64,000 nt of DNA, from the NCBI RefSeq assembly GCF_018873765.1, contig NC_057923.1:10180413-10244412 (forward strand). Direction: 5' to 3'. The notes beneath the pieces were generated by a model that made no database searches, had not been told where the DNA came from, and saw only the letters and a list, made by a program, of their open reading frames with translations. Of this stretch, positions 18,935 through 30,270 are shown piece by piece. The position numbers and the translations under genes are program-made. Each line of letters begins with the position of its first letter. The first letter of the stretch is position 1. This DNA is from Telopea speciosissima. Taxonomy: Eukaryota; Streptophyta; Magnoliopsida; Proteales; Proteaceae.

Positions 18935-21740
18935 GGGTAGAATTAATATGCCGTTGTACTACCAGTGGATGATTATGGAAGGAGAGGGAGCAGCAAATTT
19001 TTGTCAATATCGAAATGACAATAGGCATGTGACCTAGAAGAACTTTTACATGCTGCTTGCTTTATGAAGTTCCATAATGAATTCATATTGGCAGATGAAA
19101 GGAACTACCTGTATAATGTTCAACAGTTCCTTGTTCCTCTTCCAGATGATCACTACTTAATTTTTTGACCTGCTCCATCATTGACATCTACTGCAACCTC
19201 ATCATCTTACAAATCCACTTCTATGTTTCTTCACCTTGTTTGGTTTTCTTTCCCTCAGCCAATCTCCAGAAAATCAATTATATGCCTATACATAACCTGG
19301 AGTGCTTTTGAGGCTTCCATTTTCCATGTGAGAGATATGATGGTCTCTTTCCTCAATTTTGTTAGTGTGAATGACTTGTATCATGGCAAGAGGAGTAGGG
19401 GGAAGAACCCGAATCCAATTGTTAATTGGTAGTTCTGAAGAGAAAAAAGAATAATTTATCCATACAAAAAGAAGGGTTCTGTCATGATATATGTTTTTTC
19501 TCATTCTTCCACTTTGAGCATAATATCCTCTTATTAATGGATTGAAAGAAACTATTGATGTTTTAGACAGCCATATGGCAGCCATCGACATTAAGGTGAC
19601 CTTGGGATCTCTTGTTTTAATTTACTTGTCAGTTAGGAGAGAAAGGGAGATTGCATGAATAGGTCAAGTAGATCACCACACCTCCTATTTATTCAATGGC
19701 CAAATGTTCTCTCTGCCTCTGCCGCAGCGCAGCACACATGGGGGGTGGGCGAAATGACCACTCTGCCCCCCCCCCTTCAATGGCAGGCCCATGTGTCTGG
19801 GCGCAGGTTGTGCTGCGGCACAGAGAACATCAGCTCTCATTCAATTGATTCAAAAATAAAGAGGAGGACATGACTGCTCTTGAACATAAGTCATTACGTA
19901 TAGAGAAATCCTAATTCTCCGAAACTGCCCCAAGGATGTAAAAACATCTCCGAAAAATTCGGGACCCCTGCTATTGAGGAAAAGTGAAGAGTACTTCCTT
20001 GCTAATAACACCTACACAGGAGAGCATTGTTAATGGCTTGTATGTTTCAGATCATTGTAGACTGCATTTTTCTTTCCTGTTGCCTTTCCAGTTTCCATTG
20101 GTGTGTTTTCAACTCATCAAAGCCTTAACCAACAACTTGGGGTTTGCCACACAAGTGTAAATTTCACTCTTTCCCAGCTCAGATCTTGTGTTATATCATA
20201 AGCCTGGTGTCTTTTTTCACTGCTTCAGACCAATTTCGTTTTTCTTTTTACTTGTTCTTTTTGTCTTCAGCTTGCACCATATGAATCCTGCTCATTGGGA
20301 AAGGTGTTGATCTTTGTTGCACCCTAAGTTCTTTCTAATGCATTCATTTCTGATTATGTTCTTTCTGGTGTCAATATGTTAATGCCAGGTTCACATGTTT
20401 GATAGATTTGTTGTTCCTTGATTTGCTCAAAAGTCTTCTTTGTAAATCATGGCTGATGGAGAGAGAGAGAGAGAGAGAAAGCGGGTAATGTAAAGATTAG
20501 ACTGTGAAGTGGAATTTTTCAAAGCTAAAATAGAAACTTTTGTAATCATTGCCCCCACATGATTGTGTCAGTAACTCCAAATCATACCATATTTAGTTAT
20601 TAAATCTCATTTTATTTTGAATCCAAATCCCTTAGATTTGAAAAAGTAAAATAAAATCACATATAAAAAATATTTTTATTAAGTAGTTTATACAATCATA
20701 TTGGGTAATGATTCCAAAAGTTTCCTTCTAATGGTTGAAAATTTTCACTTCCTTTCCTTTTAAATTCCCTTGCAACCAAACGGATCCTAAGGAAATATTC
20801 AGAAGTGGATATTGCATTCATTTGCATAAAATATAAGGTTTGTGAATGAAAATTTTCTCCTAATTACTTTCTTCATCCTGTTGTTAATCCATCTTTTTAA
20901 TTGTTTAACCCTCCAAGTAGGTAAGAATGAAACCAGAATTTTTCATATGATGATGCCTGACTTTAAATTACTCATGATTTTAATTCAGCATGATCTTGGA
21001 GTTTGTATTCTGAAGTCTATGAGAGTTTGTTAAGGTCTTAAGGATTCTAGGTTCAAAATTCAAGTGTGAAAAGGAAACTTTAATCATTAATTGGACCAAG
21101 TTTGAAAACCAGGCAATCTGCCTACACTCTGAGCAGCGAAAGATGAAACCTGATCTAAGAAACTAGTGGAGCAACTGGCATGGGCTGACCCTAGGTGGAG
21201 ACATTCATTGGTTTTTTGTGGGAAAATTGATGTGCTGATGAATGCAGCCATTATTCTCATGGGTTATGTTTGGAATAGATTTGAAGAAGTTAGCATCAAT
21301 GATATGTAAAATTGGTGTTGAAATTGGCTTTTGAATCCATATATATATATATATGTATGGCCTTACACAATAGACAAGTTGGGTAGGTCTGATGTGGGTC
21401 CACCCTCTTGGTGGGCAATAATCAAGAAGGTTAATAGATCTGTGTCTTATTGTGTATTCCTTACTAATTAACAAACATATCTGATATTCAAGACTACTTT
21501 AAGGGCATTATTTGCTGGAAGACAGAATTGCCTTATGTGAAACTCTTTAATTATCAGATATAGCAACTTTCTTTGATCAATTGCTGATTATATATCAATA
21601 CTTGGCAACCATATCTAAGTATTGACTATATAGAAATGACATAGTTTCAGACATCATCCATGAAATTGCTTTAGCTCCCCAGTGTATTCTAGGCCAGTTT
21701 TTCACACTGTCAAGGTTTTGGTTCGTATGTGCATTGAAGC
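18935..21740. other. Spacer, possibly with decayed gene pieces
   Basis: No intact gene. Around 19070-19160 a short frame reads ADERNYLYNVQQFLVPLP and then meets a stop; it looks coding-like but could not be linked to other exons. An AG microsatellite lies at 20459-20478 and a TA run at about 21340-21355. Confidence 0.35.
19704..19830. repeat. MITE-like element with ATGTTCTCT ends
   Basis: The left end ATGTTCTCTCTGCC with GCCGCAGC pairs with the right end, whose reverse complement is ATGTTCTCTGTGCCGCAGC. The centre contains GGCGAAATGACC, a phrase also seen in other small elements here. Non-coding. Confidence 0.55.
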
Positions 21741-21745
21741 TTTAC

Positions 21746-22005
21746 AAACTCAACTCTACTCAGTTTTATCTCAACTATACGGGTCGGCTACATGGATCCT
21801 TTTTCTCCAATCTGTTTCGTTCTAAGCTATACTCGTTTCTAATCCTAAACTATGCATGTCTTTCCTCACCACTTCTCCTAGAGTCATTTTAGGCCTACCC
21901 TCACTCTTTTTGCTCCTTCAATCTGAATCAAATCACTACTCAACTGACTTTCTTGCAACCTATCATATATCACAATTATTCCAAAATTAGCTCTAATTTG
22001 TTCAC
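21746..22005 (-). mobile_element. 5'-truncated RTE-type LINE, 3' fragment
   Basis: About 260 bp matching the last part of the RTE LINE at 56154-59079 (shared phrases include ACTATGCATGTCTTTCCTCA and TCAATCTGAATCAAATCAC). It is flanked by an 18-bp duplication with one mismatch: 21727-21744 and 22006-22023 (ATGTGCATTGAAGCTTTA against ATGTGCATTGATGCTTTA). The 3' end faces the low coordinate. Confidence 0.8.
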
Positions 22006-22139
22006 ATGTGCATTGATGCTTTAGCTGTCAATAAAAAGACAAAAAAAAAATTCTGATTGATGTGGTCTAGAAGTTGTGGAAATGCTAACTGAATGAATAT
22101 CAGTGTGGGGAGTAGATATTCAGTAATTTCCTGCATAAG

Positions 22140-22304
22140 GATTATGGAGGCCCTGGAACGTTTTTGGTAGAACCTTTTGCAGACATGCTAGTCATTCTGA
22201 AGGAGAAGAAAGTGCCAGGAGCACCTGTAGCTGCACAAGCTGCACTTTTATGGGCTCAAAACTATATCTGGGAAGCCTGGAACTCCCATAGGCAGGCATA
22301 TTGA
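22140..22304 (+). pseudogene. Orphan exon-like open frame ending in a stop
   Basis: A 54-codon frame beginning after an AG (CATAAG|GATTATGG) reads DYGGPGTFLVEPFADMLVIL, continues through KEKK and AAQAALLWAQNYIWEAWNS, and ends at TGA. The composition and clear amphipathic pattern look like a true C-terminal exon rather than chance. I could not find the preceding exons on the + strand and cannot name the family. It is either the last exon of a gene with a long or decayed 5' part, or a pseudogene piece. Confidence 0.35.
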
Positions 22305-22668
22305 GGTTACTGGGTTTTCTCATCTATAGAAAACGTAGAGAAACAATAACACATCTATGATGTTGACCTATAATCTTTAAGACAAAATGTAAATTCATTG
22401 AGCAAAAATAGTGTTTATGACTTTGGATGGCAATGTTCTTCTGCTTAGCTATACAAAGGGTCTATATTGCTCTTGCATCAGTTTTAGATTTGTGAGCTGT
22501 TCTTGCAGGTAGATTTGGCATCACCCATTACCCATCTACACAGATACAATTTTTATTTCCAACCTTTGACAGAGTCCACCTATTTAGGTAGTTCATTGCT
22601 CTGTTTGCTGACCGCAGTCTCTTCTGATGAAGGGGGAAATATTTTGACATCATCATCATCATCAGCTT

Positions 22669-23888
22669 TCAGCTTCCGGCCTCAGAGATGCTCTGTAAGG
22701 AGGGGCGCCACGTTCTTGACCTGGTTGAAGCAGAGGGTGCTGAAGCAGAAGCGGTCCTTGGTCGGTGTCTCTCATTTTTTGCCACCTGAAATGAAATACA
22801 TTACATGGTTCATATATGAATATTCATTAATTGGAATGGGTTGGTCGCCTGTAAATTCCTTTCTACTTTCAAATCCATTAAAATTAGCAGTTACTCTGAA
22901 GGCTGAACCTCTATATTTAAGCCTCTGTGCTCTTGCAGGTGTGTGAACGCGAATGGTGTTTGTGACTAATCAGCTAAATTAAAAAGGGGGGGAAAGAAGA
23001 ATAGAAAACCCATTTTGATTTCAACATGGAAATCTCTTGGTAATTATCTATTGGGAAAATGTTTCGTATTATGAACATGATCGGTGGAGGCATAGATATG
23101 CAGTGTAGTAGGAAATAAGAATTAGTTACTAGCGAGATGGAAACTATGAGAAAAGTAGCATAAAAGAAGAAGAAGAAGAAGACAGCTCACCTGAAGCTGA
23201 TTGGGATTGTCTAATTGGGGGCTTGTTGATTCAGTCTCAGTCTCACATGGTGAAGAGCCCTGTTGCTTTGGCCTGGGCTTGAGGGGCTTGTCGTTTGATT
23301 GGGTGTTGCGTTCCTTCTTCATCTTTGCATACTTCCTCGCCCACAACCCTTTCATAACCTCTGTAAAAAAACCCAGTTAAGGGAAGAAAAAGAAAAAGAA
23401 ATAGATTAATTAAAATGAACAGGAATAGTAGTATTGAAATTGAAGACATAAAGATGGTTGTTTGGAATGTGATACAAGCGTAACAGAGAAGAATAGAATA
23501 GTGGGGAAAGGTAGAGGAAGAAGGTGAGAAAGAAGAAACCTTGGGAAGAGACGAGGCGGTAAGCTTGGCCTAGAACCAGAGTATCGGTGGGGCGAAGTAC
23601 TTTAACACGGGTGATGCGAACCTCATTGTTATTGTTGATGGGGCGCTCCTGCTGCTGCTGGGGTTCTTGCTTGTCCTTCTCTTTGTCCTCCCTGTGCTTA
23701 TTATCATTGTTATGGGAGGAGGAGGAGGAGGGAGGAGGTAGGCAGAAGGTGAGAACGAGAGCAACATGGTGACCTGGGTTGGTTCTCATAACCTCATTGG
23801 CGCTCACCGGCCAATACAGCCTCTCCACCTTCCCACTTGGATGCTGTATCACCAACGTCGCCGTATCTACGGCTTGGCAATTCCCCAT
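22669..23888 (-). CDS. DUF4228 (PADRE) domain protein
   Basis: Three exons on the minus strand: 23888-23540, 23360-23191 and 22785-22669, GT-AG introns of 179 and 405 bp, product 211 aa. The N-terminus MGNCQAVD with Gly2 and Cys4 fits N-myristoylation plus S-acylation, so plasma-membrane attachment is likely. Residues 10-50 contain TLVIQHPSGKVERLYWPVSA, a hallmark of DUF4228 proteins. A Ser/Asn/Gln-rich spacer follows (about 54-89), then RITRVKVLRPTDTLVLGQAY and RLVSSQEVMKGLW, closing the domain. The tail is basic and Ser-rich and ends SLQSISEAGS. Family members are plant-specific and often induced by stress or pathogens, but their biochemical role is unknown. The start is the first ATG giving MGNC. 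Confidence 0.93.
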
Positions 23889-24242
23889 CTCCAAAGATAG
23901 AAAACCAAATCAAAGAAACAGAATAAGAAGAATTTCAAAGAAGGAAATCAGAATTTTAGTTGCAGAAGGCCAACAACACACAAAGAGAGAGAGAGAAGAG
24001 GACAGGGCAGAGCAAGTGGTGCGGTCCAGACTCCACAGGCCACAGGGCACAATGCTTGCCACAGGCCAGTAGTCCCTCGCAGTTAACGCAAAACCATATG
24101 AGTACTCAGAACTACTTACTACTCCTACAGTTCTACTGACCAACCCCCCACTAAGATTAAATACCAAATGTGGTAAAAGACTAAGGTACCGTGTGAGAAC
24201 GTTACTTTTCTGTTGTTTCTGTGTTAATAATGTTCTCAGCAC
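23889..24242. other. Upstream region of the DUF4228 gene
   Basis: Probable 5' UTR (C/T-rich on the minus strand, with a CT run near 23985-23998) and promoter. No convincing TATA box could be fixed; TATTTAAT on the minus strand at about 24158-24166 is a candidate. Confidence 0.35.
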
Positions 24243-24510
24243 AAAGGTGTTAGTCGTTTTGATTCGGTTCAAACTATTTAATTAAATGATCATTTATTAA
24301 ACTGTTTCACGGTTTCGAATTTAAATTGTTCGACTCAGTCTGATAAATGATTTATATTTACTTTTGACACATTTATATATATTTTAGAGTGTTGAACGAT
24401 TAAACGGTTCAATTTAATTTAAACCATTTTAATTAAAAAATCTCAATTTTAAAACCATAACCGATTTCATGATTTTGATTTAAATATTTCGATTTGATTT
24501 TGACATCTTT
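24243..24510. repeat. Dispersed repeat rich in AAACGGTT-type motifs (copy 2)
   Basis: Shares phrases with 33240-33545, such as AAACGGTTCA, TCTCAATTTTAAAACCATAA followed by CCG, and an end reading GATTTTGACA. Non-coding; family unknown. Confidence 0.5.
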
Positions 24511-26284
24511 AACAAGAGTGACTCTGGGTCTCTATTGACTCTCTTTTTTCAAGTTGAAAAAATGAAACAGAACGTTACTTAATATTATATTAATAATTAT
24601 GATAGCAATCGTTCCTTGGATACTGCTCTACTTGCCACGTGGTTATATATCTCACATGCGTTGTATTGTGGTAGTGGAATTGCCATGTTATATAGTTATG
24701 GTGAAAGCCTAAGGTGCTGCTGCCATCATCTCTTCTCATCTTCTCTGCTCTCCTCCCATGCTCATTGCTCTCTCCCTTTAAAAATGAAAATTATTTATTT
24801 ATTTATTTATTAAAAATAAAAGAGATAAGAGTGAGTGCGTTCGTGAGATTACATGTATTTTTATTTTAATAATTAAGATAAAGACACAATTGCTAAAGCA
24901 CAAGGGTCAAGCAAGGATGATTCTCTCCCTTCATTGGAGAGATAGAAGGTTTAAATATAATATTTGTACTTAAAAATTAATCAAGGAAAAAATTCTCTGA
25001 GCATGCAACTTAGAAAGGATTCTTTAATAATAACTTAATTACGAGTTTATGTGAGGTTTAAATTTTGTAAATAGGTAGACTCCAAGGTTCATCGTTTCTT
25101 AGGTTTAGATTAAAAAAACTTAAGTAATCTAATACAAGTTTTAAAAAATATAAAATTATAAGAAAATGCATATTAGTTGTCGAAGTAATAATAGCTATGC
25201 ATATACACATAAGGGTATTTGATTGAATTAGTTTCTGAAATTTGACAAGTGATCAATCCATATCACTCTATGGATGTCCAATGGTCAAAATTGTTGGAAC
25301 CTTGATCCACAATGGTAGCTATTCAATTGGGGAAAAAAATTCTTTTGAGAACTCGACATATGGAAGATACGACATCCAATAGTGCCAATATTGAGGAGGA
25401 GGAGAGAAAAAATGGGTCAATTGAGCTCACACCGTTGGATGAAACATCTTCTACATGTTGAGCTCTCAGGCCGGAATGCAAGGTGTTATAGAGGATTTTA
25501 ATCCATTCAAGTGTCCACTTGGATATTCCTTTCCAAACTGCCTGTTTGTAGGAACTTTTTTCAACAAAAAATAAAAAATAAAAAATTTGAAGCAAAAGAA
25601 TGGGTTGGTGGGTCTCCACTCACTCGCATACACGCATGACACAACCACCACCGTTTATCCCACGCTCATCCTTTCCCTACACTGCTACTCCTTCCCTGGA
25701 CAGTAATAAGTGTGTCTCATGTGAAGGTTCTTCACTTATTTATTATGTGCGCGTGTGTTGCGCGTGTGTTTGTGTTTCAGTGAAAAAGATTCGGTAGAGA
25801 GAGACCGTTTAAAAGGATTTACTCCCAAAAGCTGCACGGTTTAGAGACATCGTTTCTAGGGAGGGGACCAATGGAGCTTCCTATACTAGAATATTAAAAG
25901 AGGATCATAGGATTCAGGTTCAGCCAATGAAAACCCAAATCAAAGACAAACCACCATTGGTTCCCAAATCAAACGATCAAAAGAACACCAATTAAGATGA
26001 CTTAATTAATGCCTTTGACCAACTTACTTTGCACTAAGAGAATACATCATTAACAAAATTTCACGCATTTAAAGTAAAGTAAAGCATTAAAAAAAAGGTA
26101 TGGATGGACCTGATTGAGAGAATCTCATAATTAAAACCAAATTGAGAAATGCTTATCAAAGGGTTGTGGAGAATCCTCCACAAAATGCCCAACTATGTGT
26201 GTGGCTTTATACACCTAAAACATTAAAATTTCCTAAGTGCCTATTATTCTTCTATAGTTTTCAAATTAAAAGTTTTTTAAACAA
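24511..26284. other. Spacer, no gene seen
   Basis: AT-rich, with a TTTA microsatellite at 24793-24813 and several CT/AG blocks. No frame showed recognisable protein sequence. Confidence 0.45.
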
Positions 26285-26400
26285 GGGAGAAAGAACACCA
26301 CTCAGTTGTGCCAGACACACGGCCCTGATCATTTCTGGGGTTTTAGGGGATGTGACGGTCATTTCGCACTGCACGACCGGATGGTATTCTCTTTCCCTTT
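26285..26400. mobile_element. MITE family B, copy 1
   Basis: Ends GGGAGAAAGAACACCACTCA and, reverse-complemented, GGGAAAGAGAATACCATCCG form inverted repeats. The centre CCCTGATCATTTCTGGGGTT closely matches CCCTGATCATTTTTGGGGTT in the element at 47880-48052. Non-autonomous, non-coding. Confidence 0.6.
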
Positions 26401-28820
26401 AAATAAATAAGTACTCTAAACTTATCTTGGTAACATAATTCTGAATTTTTTTTTTTTAAAAAAAATTAAAGTGCTACTTTCTTTTACAAAGGGTTTCAAA
26501 ATCCAATGCAATTGAAGTAAACTCAAATTGACCTCCAATTAAAAAATAATTAAGTTCTTCCCAAGATGCTTCTATTTTATTAAGAAAGATTTTGTATAGG
26601 AAATGGTGACCTCTGCTTTGATGTGTGTTAGCATCTTGTCATGTGGAACAGACCATAAGAATCCCTTTTTTCTGATTAAAAAACAAGAATTAGAGAGATT
26701 AAAGTAAACCCTAAAAGAAGCTAGCTAAGACATATATTTTCACAGCTAATTCCTAACAAAAACAGCTGCAAATCATAATTTCTATCACGTAATCGAATCA
26801 AATCGCAATTATATACAGACCCCACCATAAGGTCAATGATCATGATCTAACGAACCCAATTAAGGGAACATATGGTACTAATCTCCTTTGCAAGTAATTC
26901 GATTTTGATCACCTTCCATATCCCTATTATGGGGCCCGTTTGCTAACCTCACATGTAACTATGTAAGTGCAGTGCGACGCAGGTGAACCTTTTGTGATTC
27001 GTTGGCGTGGAGAAAGTTTTCTTTCATCCATGGAATCTCTTCACCCATCAATATTGTTATGTTTGTCTTGAATGCTTGTACTTATTTTGAAGATTGATCC
27101 TTTCCAGACAGTTTTTTTGTGACAACTTGGATGGGATTTTTTCTGAGGTCTGTGATGGTAGCGGAGGGCTTGGCCAATCCGATGGAACGACCCACTTAGA
27201 GGAGTATGTATATATTTTACGTGTACCTGTCTTGTTGTGTAAACAAGTAAAACGAATGAGATTTGAGGATTTTTGAGTTAGGGTTTAGGGGTGAGAGTTC
27301 TTGCTGCTGTTTTGAGTGTTCTTGAGAGATCTTCACATTGTATCTTCTTCCCTTACATAGTAAATCAACTTCAGTTTCGCCTATGAATGTAGCACATCAT
27401 GTTGGTGGGTGAATCATATTAAATCTGTATCATCTTTGTTTGCTCTGTTTTGTTTTCTATTCATATTTCATGGTGTTTGTTCAACAAATGTGATCTCATC
27501 GTTGCTCCTACGTACACCTACTGAAGAAAGTTCAAAATGTCTTTTACTATTCTAGGAGTCTCATTCAAGTGTCACAATACATGAGTGAAGGGATTCTCTT
27601 CTCCATGGGTGAAAGAAAACTCGATTCCATTAACGTTCTTGCTTTGTTATATTTTTTTTATTGAAAAAAAAAAATTGTTTTCGATGGCCTGTTAGTTGTA
27701 TTGGTAGCTAGCTGTATAGCTATATGTAATATGTATAGTTGTTTTAATTCAAGAGAATAAAAGAAGGGAGAGGGTTCTCTGAGCAAGCATGGTTCTCTCC
27801 ACCCTCTCAAATAAACCATTTTTATTCATTTATTCTTTTTTTGTCGAAATTTTTTATTCATTTATCCAAGGAAAAAAGGAAAAATAACAAAAAAAAAAAT
27901 GAAAATGTGAGGAGAGAGATAGAGTTCTTTTTCCATTCAATCAAATATCCTCTCGTGTATTGGCATGTCTTATTTTTCGCTTGTTCACTTATGCCTATGT
28001 ATTTTCTTGTTATCCCTAGATTTTTAAAACTTTATTCTATCACTTGATGGATTTGGGTTGGGAAACTTGACATCTACATGTCCACAAAATTTGAGTCCCT
28101 TCTGATCCACCCCATGATAGAAACTTAGGTCGTCCTAGTAACTTAGCCTTGTTTGATTATGATAGAAAACTAACTTGATTAAAATAGATCTGACATTTAA
28201 AATCATTGACCCTTGTGTGGTTTTCTTGAAGCATTTGACTTCTAAACCTAAAAAACTTCTTGTTTAGTTTACATGTTTATGTCCTCAGTTAATGTTAGGT
28301 CATGTAGCCATGTGAACTGTTTGGTATCTTATTTAGTTCACATGAAAGAAAAAAAAAAGGACAATTTTGCTGTTCAAAGATGACCAGTGAGGGGAAGACA
28401 GCCACAAATATTAAATGGATAATCTTAACTTGTTATGGTTAAGATGTATACATCCTTCCATAATAAATGATATTTTTCTATGGGTAGGCAACTACTTGAA
28501 TTAATGCAAATGGGTATTATTCAAACTCTTTCTTTGTAAACTGTACCTGTAGGGACTTCATTTCTTGGTCCCCAAATGTCAATTTATTGGCTTTAATATT
28601 CTCACCCACCATGAAAGGAACTTAAAATTTTGAAAGGTTGGTCTTCAGAGGGAGAGAACATTCTTCCCTTACTTGGGAAGACATCACCTTAAAGTAGCAA
28701 GTTTCACATTCTTCCCCCCATAATACAAACCATAAACAAGATACTCTTCCAGTTAGGGGACCATTTGAAGAGTGTTTTCAAAACATTACTGACAAGAAAA
28801 AGGAAAAAAATTAGAAGAAA
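26401..28820. other. Spacer, no gene seen
   Basis: AT-rich sequence with poly(A/T) runs. No gene, RNA gene or clear mobile element was recognised. Confidence 0.45.
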
Positions 28821-29011
28821 CAGAGGACTCTGAAGGTGAAACCAGTAAAAGGGGAACACAGATGAACAGATAGAGAAAATAATGAGAAAAAACACAGGAT
28901 TCTGAAGCTGAAACCAGTAAAAGGGGAACACAGATGAACAGATAAAGAAAATAATGAGAAAAAGAAAACAGAGGACTCTGAAGTTGAAACCAGTAAAAGG
29001 GGAACACAGAT
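28821..29011. repeat. Tandem repeat, three units of 72-76 bp
   Basis: Units begin at 28821, 28893 and 28969; each contains a variant of CAGAGGACTCTGAAG, then GAAACCAGTAAAAGGGGAAC with ACAGAT. The third unit is incomplete. The repeat leaves a minus-strand frame open through it, which reads as hydrophobic repeats, but this is a by-product of the repetition. Confidence 0.85.
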
Positions 29012-29012
29012 A

Positions 29013-30146
29013 TAATTCATGTTCATGAATAAGAGATTGTTTTAGGTTCATTGTTTGGTTTGGATCAGGCAGCTCCAATGAAACTTGACTTAAGCAGAAG
29101 CCAAAATTCATCCCCTCTGCACAATAAAAGAGCTCAACAAAATCATTCACATTCAGTAATCTCTTTGGATCAACTGATGTGGCTGATCTAATTCATTTGG
29201 TGGGAAAAGAATTCTAATGAAAATGCTTTTGATTTCGAGTTCACACCCCTATTGGCTATTGAACATGTTTTAAAATTTCAAGTTGTGTGGAGGATGAATG
29301 GCCTAAATCTTTACTATGTATTTCTTACAAGTGGCAAGTTCCAGGGGACTACCATTACAAGGGGAATAATCCAATTTATCATAAGTTGGAAAACTGGGTT
29401 TTTGACTGGGGCGAGTCACCCAAGTCAAGTCAAAATTTTGGAAAACCTGGTCAAGAGTCGTATAGACTAGGTCAAGATAAAAAATGGCGAGACTAGGTCA
29501 TAAATAGTTCGAATCACATAAGACCCGGTATTTTTACCTGATTCATGCCAAACTCGACGAGTATAATCATTTTTTAAAAAACCATTAAGCCTATTCACTT
29601 AGAAACTGATTGAGTAAAATAGTAAATCCATATTTTAAAACAATAAGAAACCCTCAACTCCTCGACCACCTTCTCTTGTTCAATGGTATGAACTCAAAAT
29701 GAAATGATCTGTGATTCTTTGATTTTTATTTTTTTTTTCTTGGTTTTTCCATATTTATCTGATTTTTAACTAATTTATACGTATTTATTGCATTAAAATT
29801 TTAAAAAACACGACTCGTTTTAACCAGGTTTGATAAGGTCGAGTCATCAGGTTTTTCTAAAACACGAGTCGAGTAAGAAAACTTGGTTTTCCAACTATGC
29901 AATATATAGGATTTTTAAATTCTTTCTCAGAGGGGAAGGAAATAGTCTAAAACCAAAAAATAAACCTATAAGGAGGGGGGACCTAATAAAATAACCCAAA
30001 TCCCAAAATGCAAATACAATATAATGTTCGTTACCATTTCACCTAAAAACTCGAACTGTTAGGAAAGGACAATGTCAATGTATACATTAACAATAACAAC
30101 TGTTCTAAGTAACCTCTCTCACTCAACAATTCTCACTCGCATAATC
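29013..30146. other. Spacer, no gene seen
   Basis: Repeats of GTCAAG/GAGTCG-type phrases at about 29400-29560 and 29800-29880 suggest an old dispersed element. Ends not found. Confidence 0.4.
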
Positions 30147-30270
30147 AGGAACGTGACCATATCTACTCAACCAAAGAAGGTGCTCATCTGCTAAGGTTGT
30201 TGGTTGGTAGGAATGTAACCATATCTACTCAACCAAAGAAGGTGCTCATCTGCTAAGGTTGTTGGTTGGT
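30147..30270. repeat. Recent 62-bp tandem duplication
   Basis: Copies at 30147-30208 and 30209-30270 differ at only two positions (AGGAACGTGACC against AGGAATGTAACC). Confidence 0.9.

Noticed and set aside
23570..24072. Plus-strand open frames across the DUF4228 gene
   Set aside because: They are antisense to the well-supported exon 1 and have no domain of their own.
28704..29150. A 148-codon hydrophobic protein on the minus strand
   Set aside because: It is created by the 72-76 bp tandem repeat and shows no family.
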